Of a stretch of 64,000 bases of DNA, positions 8,664 to 15,941 are shown piece after piece. Numbering within the stretch: the stretch's first letter is position 1; each line of letters begins with the position of its first letter. The stretch is from NCBI GenBank assembly GCA_029259595.1, contig JAJDEW010000004.1, positions 124,001 to 188,000 of the forward strand. The letters are read 5' to 3'. The notes beneath the pieces were generated by a model, which saw nothing but the letters and a program-made list of their open reading frames with translations, had not been told where the DNA came from and searched no databases. Source of the DNA: Planctomycetota bacterium (GTDB taxonomy: Bacteria > Planctomycetota > UBA1135 > GCA-002686595). The position numbers were made by a program, and so were the translations under genes.

Positions 8664-10055
8664 TCAGTACCCGATCTTGCGCAGGTTCTCCACGTCGGTG
8701 GTGCCCGGTGTTTCGGCGAAGTCCTCGGCGATCGGGCGCAGGCGGATCTGGGCGCGCAGGAGCTCGAGCAGCTCGCTCGTCGTTTCGCTGCGCTCCGCCG
8801 CCAGGCTCGTGAGCTCCGCCGGGTCGGCGCCGAGGTCGAAGAGCCGCTTGCGTCGGTTCACGTAATTCAGGACCAGCTTCATCGGACCGCGCCGCACCAT
8901 CCACTTCTTGCCGGGATTCTCCGGCACGTGCAGGGCCTCGGAGAAGAGCACGCGCTCGCGCGGGAGCACGCCACCGCGCCAGGCCGGGGAGAGGTCGATC
9001 CCATCGTGTTCGTCGGCGAGCGGGCGCTCGACGAGGCGCGCCACGGTCGGCGCGACGTCGATCAGGCTCGCGGGAGTGTCGCTGCGGAGCCCGGCGGGGA
9101 GCCCGGGACCCGCCACGATCAGCGGGATACCGACGAGCTCCTGCCAGAAGTCGTGTCCGTGCAGGATCCAGCCGTGCTCCTGGAACTCCTCGCCGTGGTC
9201 GGACGTGACGACGATGAGCGTGTCCTCGGCCAGGCCGCGCGCTTCCAGCCCGGCGAACAGGCGCCCGAGCTCGGCGTCGAGCTGGAGGATTTCGGCGTCG
9301 TACAGATCGATCAAGTGGCGCAGGTCACCGGGCGCGAGCTTCTGACGCGCGGAGCGCAGGCCGGTGAGCTGCGGCGTCGTGCCGTCGAGTCGACCCGCGT
9401 AGGGCCGCACCATCCGGCTGCGCCAGGGCTCTTCGGGCGCGTAGTCGCTGTGCACGTCGTAGTAGTGCAGGAAGAGGAAGATGCGCTCTGACCCGGCGTC
9501 GCCCAGGTCGGGATCGTCGAGGAGCTGAAGCGCCCGATCGGTGATCGCCGGCGCACGGTTGACGATGTTGCCGTTCGAGAGGAATTCCTCGACGTAGTCG
9601 TAGGTCTCGAAGCCGGCGTCCAGGCCCGAGCGCTTCGACAGGAAGTAGGAGTTCACGACAGCGCGCGTCGTGAAACCGCGTGCCGTCAGGTGTTCCGCCA
9701 GGGTCGGAATCGGCTCCGCCAGCCGGTGCTCGGGGGCGCGCATGCCGGCGCGCGACGGGTAGAGCCCGGTGAGCAGGCTCGCGTGCGAGGGTAGCGTCCA
9801 GGGCGAGGAGGCGGTGACGTCCTCGAACACGACCCCGCGCGCCGCCAGGGCGTCGAGATGCGGGGAGGTGGGACGCTCGTAGCCGTAGCAGGCGAGGTGG
9901 TCGGCGCGCAGCGTGTCGATCGAGATCAGGAGCACGTGCCGCGGGACGGGCTCGCCGCCTGCGCCACATCCCGTGAGGAGGGCGAGGGTCCCCGCGAGGA
10001 CGCCGAGCGCGCGCGCCGGGCTCGAACGAAGCAGAATCGAAGCGAGGAGGGTCAT
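8664..10055 (-). CDS. Sulfatase-fold lipoprotein with Thr at the nucleophile position
   Basis: The 463-residue protein has a lipoprotein signal (LALLTGC, Cys30) and the alkaline-phosphatase/sulfatase fold: LLISIDTLRADHL (metal-binding Asp47), SPWTLPSHASLLTGLYPSR (84-102), and VVTSDHGEEFQEHG later. In true sulfatases the active site reads C/S-x-P-x-R and the Cys/Ser becomes formylglycine; here the aligned residues are T87-L-P-S-H, so no formylglycine can form. Thr nucleophiles occur in phosphodiesterase and phosphotransferase members of this superfamily, so the substrate may be a phosphoester. It is probably anchored on the periplasmic side. The ATG at 10055 precedes a canonical signal. It is divergent from the EamA gene. 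Confidence 0.87.
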   Translation of the reverse strand: MTLLASILLRSSPARALGVLAGTLALLTGCGAGGEPVPRHVLLISIDTLRADHLACYGYERPTSPHLDALAARGVVFEDVTASSPWTLPSHASLLTGLYPSRAGMRAPEHRLAEPIPTLAEHLTARGFTTRAVVNSYFLSKRSGLDAGFETYDYVEEFLSNGNIVNRAPAITDRALQLLDDPDLGDAGSERIFLFLHYYDVHSDYAPEEPWRSRMVRPYAGRLDGTTPQLTGLRSARQKLAPGDLRHLIDLYDAEILQLDAELGRLFAGLEARGLAEDTLIVVTSDHGEEFQEHGWILHGHDFWQELVGIPLIVAGPGLPAGLRSDTPASLIDVAPTVARLVERPLADEHDGIDLSPAWRGGVLPRERVLFSEALHVPENPGKKWMVRRGPMKLVLNYVNRRKRLFDLGADPAELTSLAAERSETTSELLELLRAQIRLRPIAEDFAETPGTTDVENLRKIGY

Positions 10056-10247
10056 GGGAAGCGCCGCGCACGAAGGCGGCCCGGGAGTCTAGCAGCCCGA
10101 TGCCAAAGTGCTTCGGACGCGACCGCAGCCATCCCGAGAGCGTGGGACCGTTCGGTCCAATTCGCAGCTTGGCGGAGCTTTCCGGACTTCGGACCCGCAG
10201 GCGATCCTCGACCGTGTGCGCCCCGAGTGCAGCGGATTGCTAAGCTC

Positions 10248-11165
10248 GTGCGCTTGCCTGCGCGCGGTGCCGTCGTTCCTCCTGCTGGGAGCTTCTCGTT
10301 CCCCTGGCTCGGCCTCCTGGCCGTGCTCTTCTGGGGCGCTTCGTTCGTCGCGATTCGGATCGCCCTCGAGGCCTACTCGCCGGCCGGGCTCGTCAGCCTG
10401 CGGCTCGTGCTCGCGACGGTCTTTCTCGGCGCAGTGTCGCGCTGGAAGGGCCGCGCGCTCTTGCCGGAGCCGGCCGACCGCAAGCGTTGCCTGTTGCTCG
10501 GCGCCATTCTGTCGGGACACATGCTCCTGCAAACTCACGGGCTCGTGTACACCTCGGCCATCCACACGGGTTGGATCATCGGCTTGACCCCGCTGACGAT
10601 CGCGGTCGGAGCGCATGTGGCCTTCGGTCAGCGGCTCGGAGCTCTCGGCTGGCTCGGGACAGGGCTCGGGTTCCTCGGCGTGCTCTTCGTGAGTCTCGAC
10701 GCCCTGCCGGACTTCGAACAGGCACGCTTCGGGGACGGATTGCAGCTGTTGTCCTGTGGCACCTGGACGCTGTACTCGTTGCTCGCGCTTCGCCCGGTGC
10801 GCTCGAGCGGAGGCTGGCGCGTGACGACACTCGCGATGGGCAGTGCCGCGAGCGTACTCGTCGTCGTCGCGTGTGTCGGCGGTTTCACCACGACACCGCC
10901 AGGTCTCCGGGCGACGGCGGCGCTCGCCTTCCTGGCGCTCGCCTGCAGCGCGCTGGCCTTCGTGTTGTGGATGGTCTCGCAGGAGCGTGCGGGCGCCCAG
11001 CGTACGGCCACGACGCTCTATGCCGAGCCGCTCTTCACCATGCTGTTCGCCACCCTCTTGCTCGAGGAATCGCTCGGCTGGCGCGTTGCGGTCGGAGGGC
11101 TGGCCGTACTCGTGGGAACGGGGCTCGTTGCGCGGGACACCCGCCGTCGGGCTACTTCGCGTTGA
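10248..11165 (+). CDS. EamA/DMT-family transporter
   Basis: About 305 residues with ten predicted membrane helices in two five-helix halves, the usual EamA layout: WLGLLAVLFWGASFVAIRIAL opens the first half and the second ends with YAEPLFTMLFATLLLEESLGWRVAVGGLAVLVG, which contains the conserved P-x(7)-E-x(7)-G pattern of the family. These inner-membrane proteins export or exchange small metabolites such as amino acids; the substrate cannot be told. The reading frame is open far upstream without hydrophobic content, so the start was placed at a GTG just before the first helix; a TTG at 10254 is an alternative. Its 3' end overlaps the convergent lipoprotein gene by 14 bp. Confidence 0.85.
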   Translation: MRLPARGAVVPPAGSFSFPWLGLLAVLFWGASFVAIRIALEAYSPAGLVSLRLVLATVFLGAVSRWKGRALLPEPADRKRCLLLGAILSGHMLLQTHGLVYTSAIHTGWIIGLTPLTIAVGAHVAFGQRLGALGWLGTGLGFLGVLFVSLDALPDFEQARFGDGLQLLSCGTWTLYSLLALRPVRSSGGWRVTTLAMGSAASVLVVVACVGGFTTTPPGLRATAALAFLALACSALAFVLWMVSQERAGAQRTATTLYAEPLFTMLFATLLLEESLGWRVAVGGLAVLVGTGLVARDTRRRATSR

Positions 11166-11676
11166 GCACGGCCAGGCGCTCGATTGCCTCGGCGATCGGC
11201 GGGACGCCCATCGACTGCCGCTCGGCATCGGTCGTCGCCGGATCCCACTGGTAGAGCGCCCAACTCGCGGTGACGGGCGAGTAGACGTACTGCGTCCCGT
11301 ACTTCTGCGGCAGACCGAGCTGCATGTGCTCGCGATCGATGGCCTCCGCCGCGAGCGGGAAGCCACGATCGTTGCCGCGTTCGCCGGCATCGAGAGCGAG
11401 ATCGCGCGCCAGCGTCAGGTCCTCGATCAGGCGCGAATCGAGCAAGAGCCAAGCCGCCTGGAGGGCTTCTTCGACGGAAATCTGCGGGCGCGTCGCGAGG
11501 ATCTCGCGCACCGTGGCGAGCCTCTCCTCGCGCTCTTCCTGGACCGCGCCGAAGGACGCGTCGGTGCTGCCCTCGTCGCGCAGGCTCTCGCGGTAGAGCG
11601 ACTCGAGCGAAGGGGGGCCGCTGCGGCACGCGGCGGCGAACAAGAGGCACAGGACGAGCGCAGGGAGTCGACGCAT
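11152..11676 (-). CDS. DUF6624-like lipoprotein
   Basis: The 174-residue product begins with MRRLPALVLCLLFAAAC, a lipoprotein signal with Cys17. Its middle and C-terminal parts contain AIDREHMQLGLPQKYGTQY and RQSMGVPPIAEAIERLAVL. This pairing of a D-R-x-H...G-x-x-Q-x-YGTQ block with a later GLxPL-like block resembles DUF6624 proteins, whose function is not known. The start codon lies 7 nt after a TAGGAT hexamer. It overlaps the 3' end of the EamA gene on the other strand. Confidence 0.72.
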   Translation of the reverse strand: MRRLPALVLCLLFAAACRSGPPSLESLYRESLRDEGSTDASFGAVQEEREERLATVREILATRPQISVEEALQAAWLLLDSRLIEDLTLARDLALDAGERGNDRGFPLAAEAIDREHMQLGLPQKYGTQYVYSPVTASWALYQWDPATTDAERQSMGVPPIAEAIERLAVLNAK

Positions 11677-11683
11677 GGCCGAG

Positions 11684-11689
11684 ATCCTA
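11684..11689 (-). promoter_or_regulatory. -10-like hexamer TAGGAT, leaderless spacing
   Basis: TAGGAT on the minus strand ends 7 nt before the ATG at 11676. No Shine-Dalgarno sequence can fit in that space, consistent with a leaderless transcript. No clear -35 element was seen. Confidence 0.4.
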
Positions 11690-11977
11690 CCGTGCGGTAC
11701 CCGGTCGTGGCTCGAGCCGCAGCTCGAGCGCGCCGCCTTTCGCGACGCGTTCGAAGGAGCGCACGCCGAGGGCGCGCGCCTCCGCTCCCTTCAGCCAAGC
11801 TTCGACGCGGGTGCGCAGGATCGGCTTCTGGGCCAGGTTGCCCCAGCCGCGACCCGTGATGACGGTCAGCCGGGGCGCGCCCGAGACGCGGGCGGTGTGG
11901 AGGGCCTGGACGAGCTGGCGCAGGGCGCGCTCGGGGGGAACTCCATGCAGATCGACCGAGGGCGTTGCGGGCTTCAT
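11687..11977 (-). CDS. Smr-domain protein
   Basis: A 96-residue stand-alone Smr domain: VDLHGVPPERALRQLVQAL (the DLHG motif, residues 9-12) and LTVITGRGWGN (the TGxG motif, about 38-46), then a C-terminal strand pair ending in LELRLEP. Smr domains of the MutS2 type bind or nick nucleic acids, and stand-alone forms have been linked to ribosome rescue and RNA cleavage. No MutS2 ATPase is attached, and nothing nearby points to a specific substrate. A short perfect hairpin abuts its start codon. Confidence 0.85.
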   Translation of the reverse strand: MKPATPSVDLHGVPPERALRQLVQALHTARVSGAPRLTVITGRGWGNLAQKPILRTRVEAWLKGAEARALGVRSFERVAKGGALELRLEPRPGTAR

Positions 11978-11979
11978 CG

Positions 11980-11999
11980 AAGGGCACCGTGCCCTTTTT
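11980..11999 (+). terminator. Hairpin with T-run beside the Smr start codon
   Basis: AAGGGCA (11980-11986) and TGCCCTT (11990-11996) form a perfect 7-bp stem with a 3-nt loop, followed by T residues on the plus strand. Read on the plus strand it resembles a short intrinsic terminator, although no plus-strand gene ends here. Read on the minus strand it is a hairpin directly before the Smr start codon. Confidence 0.35.
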
Positions 12000-12130
12000 C
12001 AGACTCCGTACAAGTCACATGGAAGTCCAGCCCCCGCCCCTGCCGAGGAGGGGGGTAGGATGTCGCGGGGCCCGGATCGGGCCCCGGTACCCCACCACGC
12101 GCCGGGCAAGCTGTCCGGAACGCGACTCGA

Positions 12131-12150
12131 CCGACCGACGTACCGGTCGG
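12131..12150. promoter_or_regulatory. Inverted repeat, candidate TetR-type operator
   Basis: CCGACCG (12131-12137) and CGGTCGG (12144-12150) form a perfect 7-bp inverted repeat with a 6-bp spacer, centred about 38 bp before the start of the Cys-rich lipoprotein gene. GACCG/CGGTC half-sites of this spacing are common in operators of TetR-family repressors; no regulator gene is adjacent. Confidence 0.35.
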
Positions 12151-12178
12151 AAAACCGTCACCGAAACGAACAACGATC

Positions 12179-12421
12179 ATGAAGAAGATCCTCCTGGGCT
12201 TCGCCCTCTCCGCCCTGGCCGCCTCTTGCCGTGCGACGGCCGACGTGAGCGATTCCAGCGAGGCCTGCGGCCCCGACTGCGAAATGGCCTGCTGCGTCGC
12301 CGAGTCCGAGTGCTCCGGCGCCACCGAGTGCTCCGACGAAGCCAAGGCTTGCGAAGGCGAAGCCAAGGCCTGCGAGGGCGAGGCGAAGGTCTGCCCGGTC
12401 ACCGGCAAGACCATCAACTGA
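12179..12421 (+). CDS. Small Cys-rich lipoprotein with tandem heptads
   Basis: An 80-residue protein beginning MKKILLGFALSALAASC (lipobox ending at Cys17). The mature part has nine further cysteines, including ACGPDCEMACC and single Cys spaced every seven residues. Residues 54-74 are three heptads of the type EAKACEG, encoded by three 21-nt DNA repeats (12338-12400), the last ending in VCPVTGK. The many thiols and acidic residues suggest metal binding or disulfides at the envelope; no family is recognised. An inverted repeat precedes the gene and a strong terminator follows, so it is a single transcription unit next to the metal-uptake operon. Confidence 0.72.
   Translation: MKKILLGFALSALAASCRATADVSDSSEACGPDCEMACCVAESECSGATECSDEAKACEGEAKACEGEAKVCPVTGKTIN
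12338..12400 (+). repeat. Three tandem 21-nt repeats within the Cys-rich gene
   Basis: Units at 12338-12358, 12359-12379 and 12380-12400 each encode a heptad with Cys at position 5. The first two differ only at silent positions, and the third diverges at its end. Confidence 0.8.
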
Positions 12422-12440
12422 CGCTGGCCCACACGTTCGA

Positions 12441-12479
12441 AGCGGGGCTCGGACCTGACGGTCCGAGCCCCGCTTTTTT
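12441..12479 (+). terminator. Rho-independent terminator
   Basis: A perfect 15-bp stem, AGCGGGGCTCGGACC (12441-12455) paired with 12460-12474, has a TGAC loop and is followed by a T-run to 12479. It lies 20 nt after the stop of the Cys-rich lipoprotein gene and is the clearest intrinsic terminator in the window. Confidence 0.93.
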
Positions 12480-12570
12480 CGTGCTTGCACAGGACCCGGC
12501 CGCAGCCGTCTCGAGCGGGCGCCGGCGGGAGCCCTTGACACCTCGCAGGCCCCCGTGCGACCGTGCCGCC

Positions 12571-12864
12571 ATGCCGCTCGGTCGTGACTCTCGCCGACGC
12601 CCGATCCTCGGGATCGCGCTCGTCGTGCTCGTCGTGCTGCTCTCGCTCGCGGGGGGAGTCCACGGCCTGCTACACGTCGACGAGGGCGCTAGCGCGGATT
12701 GCGGCCTCTGCTTCTTGACCTTGATCGACGTGGAGCTCGCGGCGCCCTTGCCGTCGACCTGGCTCCTGCTCGAAGGACGCGCGGACGTCCCTCTCGAAGC
12801 ATGCGTCGCCCGACGCGCCCATGCGGTGCGCGCTCCCCGCGGACCTCCCGCGGCGATCGCCTGA
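12571..12864 (+). CDS. Small membrane protein, DUF2946-like
   Basis: This 97-residue protein has one N-terminal hydrophobic segment (residues 11-29, PILGIALVVLVVLLSLAGG) followed by VHGLLHVDEGASADCGLC, a His-x3-His and Cys-x2-Cys arrangement, and ends with VRAPRGPPAAIA. The pattern of a membrane segment, His/Cys cluster and Arg-Ala-Pro-Pro tail resembles DUF2946-type proteins, which often sit beside metal-handling genes. Its position as the first gene before an outer-membrane barrel and an ABC metal importer fits that. The family assignment is tentative. The ATG was chosen because the upstream frame lacks any sensible protein. Confidence 0.6.
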   Translation: MPLGRDSRRRPILGIALVVLVVLLSLAGGVHGLLHVDEGASADCGLCFLTLIDVELAAPLPSTWLLLEGRADVPLEACVARRAHAVRAPRGPPAAIA

Positions 12865-12873
12865 CTCGACGCC

Positions 12874-12899
12874 CCGACGCCCGCCCTGCGCGGCGTCGG
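12874..12899 (+). other. Stem-loop after the small membrane protein gene
   Basis: CCGACGCC (12874-12881) and GGCGTCGG (12892-12899) form a perfect 8-bp stem with a 10-nt loop, 10 nt after the stop. There is no T-run, so it could be an mRNA-stabilising hairpin or a weak terminator inside the operon. Confidence 0.35.
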
Positions 12900-13030
12900 C
12901 ACCCCGCCCGCCTTCCATGGCGTGCGGTCGTCCCGTCCGCGATCGCGTTCGCCGTCACGCGAGCCGGTCCGAGCCGTGAGTCCCCTGGACTCCGTTCGAT
13001 CCCGAGGTCCGTTCGCAGGGAGATCCTGCC

Positions 13031-14254
13031 ATGTTCGCATCCGCTCTTCGTTCGCGCGTGGGGGCACCTGGCCGCGCCAGTGCCTTCGTTTTCACCACGG
13101 TCCTGTTCGGCGTGCCCCTCGCGGCCCAGGGGCCCGCCTTCGATTCACCCGGGCTCCCGTCGATCTCGACCGGCGGACAGACGACGCGCTTCTCGACCGA
13201 GTTCAATCCCGCCTTCGGCGTGGTGGTCGACGGTGTCGCAGACTTCCTGGACAGCGCGCTGGACGACGGCTACGACGCCTCGTTGCGCCTGTTCGAGCTC
13301 AACGCCTCCGCCTACGTCGACCCGAACGCCTGGGCCTGGGTCGTCCTGACCTCGGAGGACCTGGAGACTCCCGTCCTCGAGGAGGCGGCGGTCGAGTACA
13401 TCGGCTTCGAAGGCAGTTCGACGGTGAAGCTCGGGCGCATGTTCGTCGACTTCGGCAAGCAGATGCTGAGCCACCTCGAGGAGCTGCGCACACTCGAGCG
13501 ACCGTTGGTGCTGCGCGAATTCCTCGGCGAGGAGCTGGCCGGGACGGGCGTTGTCTGGGACGACTGGTTCGCGGCGGGCGACGAGACTCCCGTGCGCGTC
13601 TCGCTGGGCGTGTACGGCGCTCTGATCGGTGAGGGCCACGCGGACGAAGGCGAGGAGTCCGAGCCCGAGGCTCTCGTGCCAGACCGGCGCGACGTCGACG
13701 AGCTCTCGTTTTCCGCGCGCGTCACCGGCATGACCGACGTGGGGGAGCGGGGCATGTTCCAGCTGGGCGCCTCGGCGATCGTCGTGCCCGAATTCGCCTT
13801 TGCCTTCGACGAGCTCGAGTCCGGCGGACTCTCGCGGACCGTCGTGGGCCTGGACGCGACCTTCCAGACCCGCAACGAGACCGGGGACGCGAGCTGGCTG
13901 CTCGGCGGCGAGCTCCTGTTCGCCGATGGTGGCCTCTCCGCCGCCGTCGACGATCCGGTGACGCCGACCGCGCTCACGGTCGTCGACGACGACGCCACGG
14001 GTTTCTTCGCCTTCGTCGATCGGGCCTGGGGGCGGCAGCACTCCGCCGGCATCCAGTTCAGTCGCGCGGACTCGTTCGAGGACCCGAGCGAGGCCGAGCA
14101 CGAGCTCGATCTCTACTACACGCAACACCTGACGGAGTTCCGGCGCATGCGCGTCGGAGTGACCCTGGGCGAGGAGGCGGGCGAGGACTTTCAGCGCGTC
14201 TACCTCCAGTTCACGGCCTTCTTCGGCAACCACTCCCACGGCTTGAACTGGTGA
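13031..14254 (+). CDS. Outer-membrane beta-barrel protein of the metal-uptake operon
   Basis: A 407-residue secreted protein with a signal peptide cleaved near residue 34 (FGVPLAAQG). The rest is alternating amphipathic strands rich in Asp/Glu and aromatic residues, and it ends RVYLQFTAFFGNHSHGLNW with a terminal aromatic residue, as outer-membrane barrels do. Strands such as SSTVKLGRMFVDFGKQMLSH resemble phosphate-selective or carbohydrate porin-like barrels. The HSH near the C-terminus may bind metal. The stop overlaps the start region of the ZnuA-like gene, so it belongs to the same operon and is probably the outer-membrane route for the metal. A GGGAG Shine-Dalgarno precedes the ATG. Confidence 0.78.
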   Translation: MFASALRSRVGAPGRASAFVFTTVLFGVPLAAQGPAFDSPGLPSISTGGQTTRFSTEFNPAFGVVVDGVADFLDSALDDGYDASLRLFELNASAYVDPNAWAWVVLTSEDLETPVLEEAAVEYIGFEGSSTVKLGRMFVDFGKQMLSHLEELRTLERPLVLREFLGEELAGTGVVWDDWFAAGDETPVRVSLGVYGALIGEGHADEGEESEPEALVPDRRDVDELSFSARVTGMTDVGERGMFQLGASAIVVPEFAFAFDELESGGLSRTVVGLDATFQTRNETGDASWLLGGELLFADGGLSAAVDDPVTPTALTVVDDDATGFFAFVDRAWGRQHSAGIQFSRADSFEDPSEAEHELDLYYTQHLTEFRRMRVGVTLGEEAGEDFQRVYLQFTAFFGNHSHGLNW

Positions 14255-14259
14255 TCGTC

Positions 14260-15195
14260 ATGAAGATCCTCCGCTCGACTCTCTTCACCCTCGTTCTCTC
14301 GGCTGGTTCGCTCAGTGCCGCCGACACGCTGCGCGTCGTGGCGACCGTTCCCGATCTCGCCGACATCGCCCGCCAGCTGGGCGGCGATCGGATCGAGGTC
14401 GTCACACTCGCCAAGGGGACGGAGAACATCCATGCGGTCACCCTCCAACCCTCGCACCTCGTCGCGGTGAAGCGCGCGGACCTGTTCTTGGAGCTGGGGT
14501 TGTCGCTCGAGCACTCGTTCGTGCCCGGACTGCTGGCGCGTGCCCGCAACCGCGCGCTCGCTCCCGGACAACCCGGCTTCGTGAACTGCAGCGTCGGCTG
14601 GCAGCCGCTCGACGTGCCCGCGGAGGTGAGCCGCGGTCGCTCCGCGGACGTGCACCCCGAGGGCAATCCGCACTTCAACCTGGATCCACGTGCCGGACGG
14701 CACCTGGCCGCCCGCATCTTGGAAGGGTTGATCGCGACGGACGCGGAGCATGCGGAGGCCTACCGCGAGCGCCACGCGGCCTACCTCGAGCGGCTGGCCG
14801 AGGCCGAGCAGCGTTGGGCGCAGCTGGCGCCCGCGTTCCGGGGCCGAGCGCTGGTCTCCTACCATGACGACTTCGACTACTTCGCCGCCGCCTACGACCT
14901 CGACGTCGTCGGCCGCATCGAAGCCAAGCCGGGTGTGCCGCCCGGGCCACGGGATCTGGCCGCGACGGTGAAACTCGTGCGCGAGTCGGGCGTCGACGTG
15001 CTCCTCACCGCGCGCTGGTCCAACGACCGCAACGTGCGCTTCGTGGCCGAACAGACCGGCGCGCGCGTGCTCGAGCTGCCTGTCCTGGTGAACGGTGTCG
15101 CGGGCGCGGATTCGTGGATCGCGATGATGGACACCCTGCACGAAGAGCTGGCGGCGGCCTTCGACGAGAAGGTTCGCGCAGGAGAGCAGCGGTGA
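14260..15195 (+). CDS. Metal ABC transporter substrate-binding protein (ZnuA-like)
   Basis: The 311-residue periplasmic protein has a signal peptide (MKILRSTLFTLVLSAGSLSA) and the cluster A-I binding-protein features of zinc/manganese importers: VVATVPDLADIARQLGGDRIEV, a conserved AVTLQPSHL segment, HPEGNPHFNLDPR, and SYHDDFDYFAAAYDL. Candidate metal ligands are the His residues in these segments. The long His-rich loop typical of ZnuA is missing, so the metal (Zn or Mn) is not fixed by sequence. A GTG at 14251 would overlap the barrel gene stop (GTGA); the ATG at 14260 gives a better signal peptide. Confidence 0.9.
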   Translation: MKILRSTLFTLVLSAGSLSAADTLRVVATVPDLADIARQLGGDRIEVVTLAKGTENIHAVTLQPSHLVAVKRADLFLELGLSLEHSFVPGLLARARNRALAPGQPGFVNCSVGWQPLDVPAEVSRGRSADVHPEGNPHFNLDPRAGRHLAARILEGLIATDAEHAEAYRERHAAYLERLAEAEQRWAQLAPAFRGRALVSYHDDFDYFAAAYDLDVVGRIEAKPGVPPGPRDLAATVKLVRESGVDVLLTARWSNDRNVRFVAEQTGARVLELPVLVNGVAGADSWIAMMDTLHEELAAAFDEKVRAGEQR

Positions 15196-15941
15196 CGGCG
15201 CGCGAGCCCGATGGCGAGCCTGATCACGAGGTCTTGCTCGAGCTCCGCGGTGCGAGCTTCGCCTTCGGTTCCCGCACGGTTCTCGCGGGCGTCGACCTCG
15301 CCATCCGGCGCGGCGACTTGCTCGGGATCCTCGGGCCCAACGGCGCCGGCAAGACGACGCTGTTGCGGGGACTCCTGGGGCTCTTGCGACCGTCAGCCGG
15401 TTCCCTGCGGCGTAGCACCGCGCGCCTCGGCTACGTGCCTCAGCGCGAGTCCCTCGACCGCGTCTATCCCCTGACGGTCGAGGAGGTCGTGTGGATGGGC
15501 TCGTACGGTCGGCTCTCCGGTTGGCGAGGCGTCCCGCGCGACACGCGCGCGCGCGCGGCCGCGCTGCTCGCTCGGGTCGAACTCGCCGACGCGAGCCGTG
15601 AGCTCTTCTCGAGCCTCTCCGGTGGCCAGCGCCAGCGCGCGCTGATCGCGCGCGCGCTCCTGGCCGAACCGGACGTGCTGCTGCTCGACGAGCCGACGAG
15701 CGGGGTCGATGCGCCGACCCAGGTCGCGATCCTGGAGCTGTTGGCCGAGCTCAACGCGGAGCGCGAGCTCGCGGTCCTGCTCGTCAGCCACCAGTTCGGG
15801 CTCACGCGCTCGGCGGTTCACGAGGCGCTCTGGGTCGCGGACGGTGGCGTTCGGCGAGGTCCGGCCGACGAGCTGCTCTCCTCCGAGCGCCTCGACGAGC
15901 TCTTCGGTCTGGTCGCAGGCGAGGCGAGAACATGGACCTGA
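15192..15941 (+). CDS. Metal ABC transporter ATP-binding protein (ZnuC-like)
   Basis: 249 residues with a complete ABC ATPase: Walker A GPNGAGKTT, Q-loop in VPQRESLD, signature LSGGQRQR, Walker B VLLLDEP and the switch His in SHQ. RVYPLTVEEVVWMGSYGR is typical of the manganese/zinc importer subfamily. The start GTG overlaps the ZnuA-like stop by 4 nt (GTGA), giving coupled translation. It powers the permease encoded immediately downstream, on the cytoplasmic face of the inner membrane. Confidence 0.93.
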   Translation: MTAREPDGEPDHEVLLELRGASFAFGSRTVLAGVDLAIRRGDLLGILGPNGAGKTTLLRGLLGLLRPSAGSLRRSTARLGYVPQRESLDRVYPLTVEEVVWMGSYGRLSGWRGVPRDTRARAAALLARVELADASRELFSSLSGGQRQRALIARALLAEPDVLLLDEPTSGVDAPTQVAILELLAELNAERELAVLLVSHQFGLTRSAVHEALWVADGGVRRGPADELLSSERLDELFGLVAGEARTWT

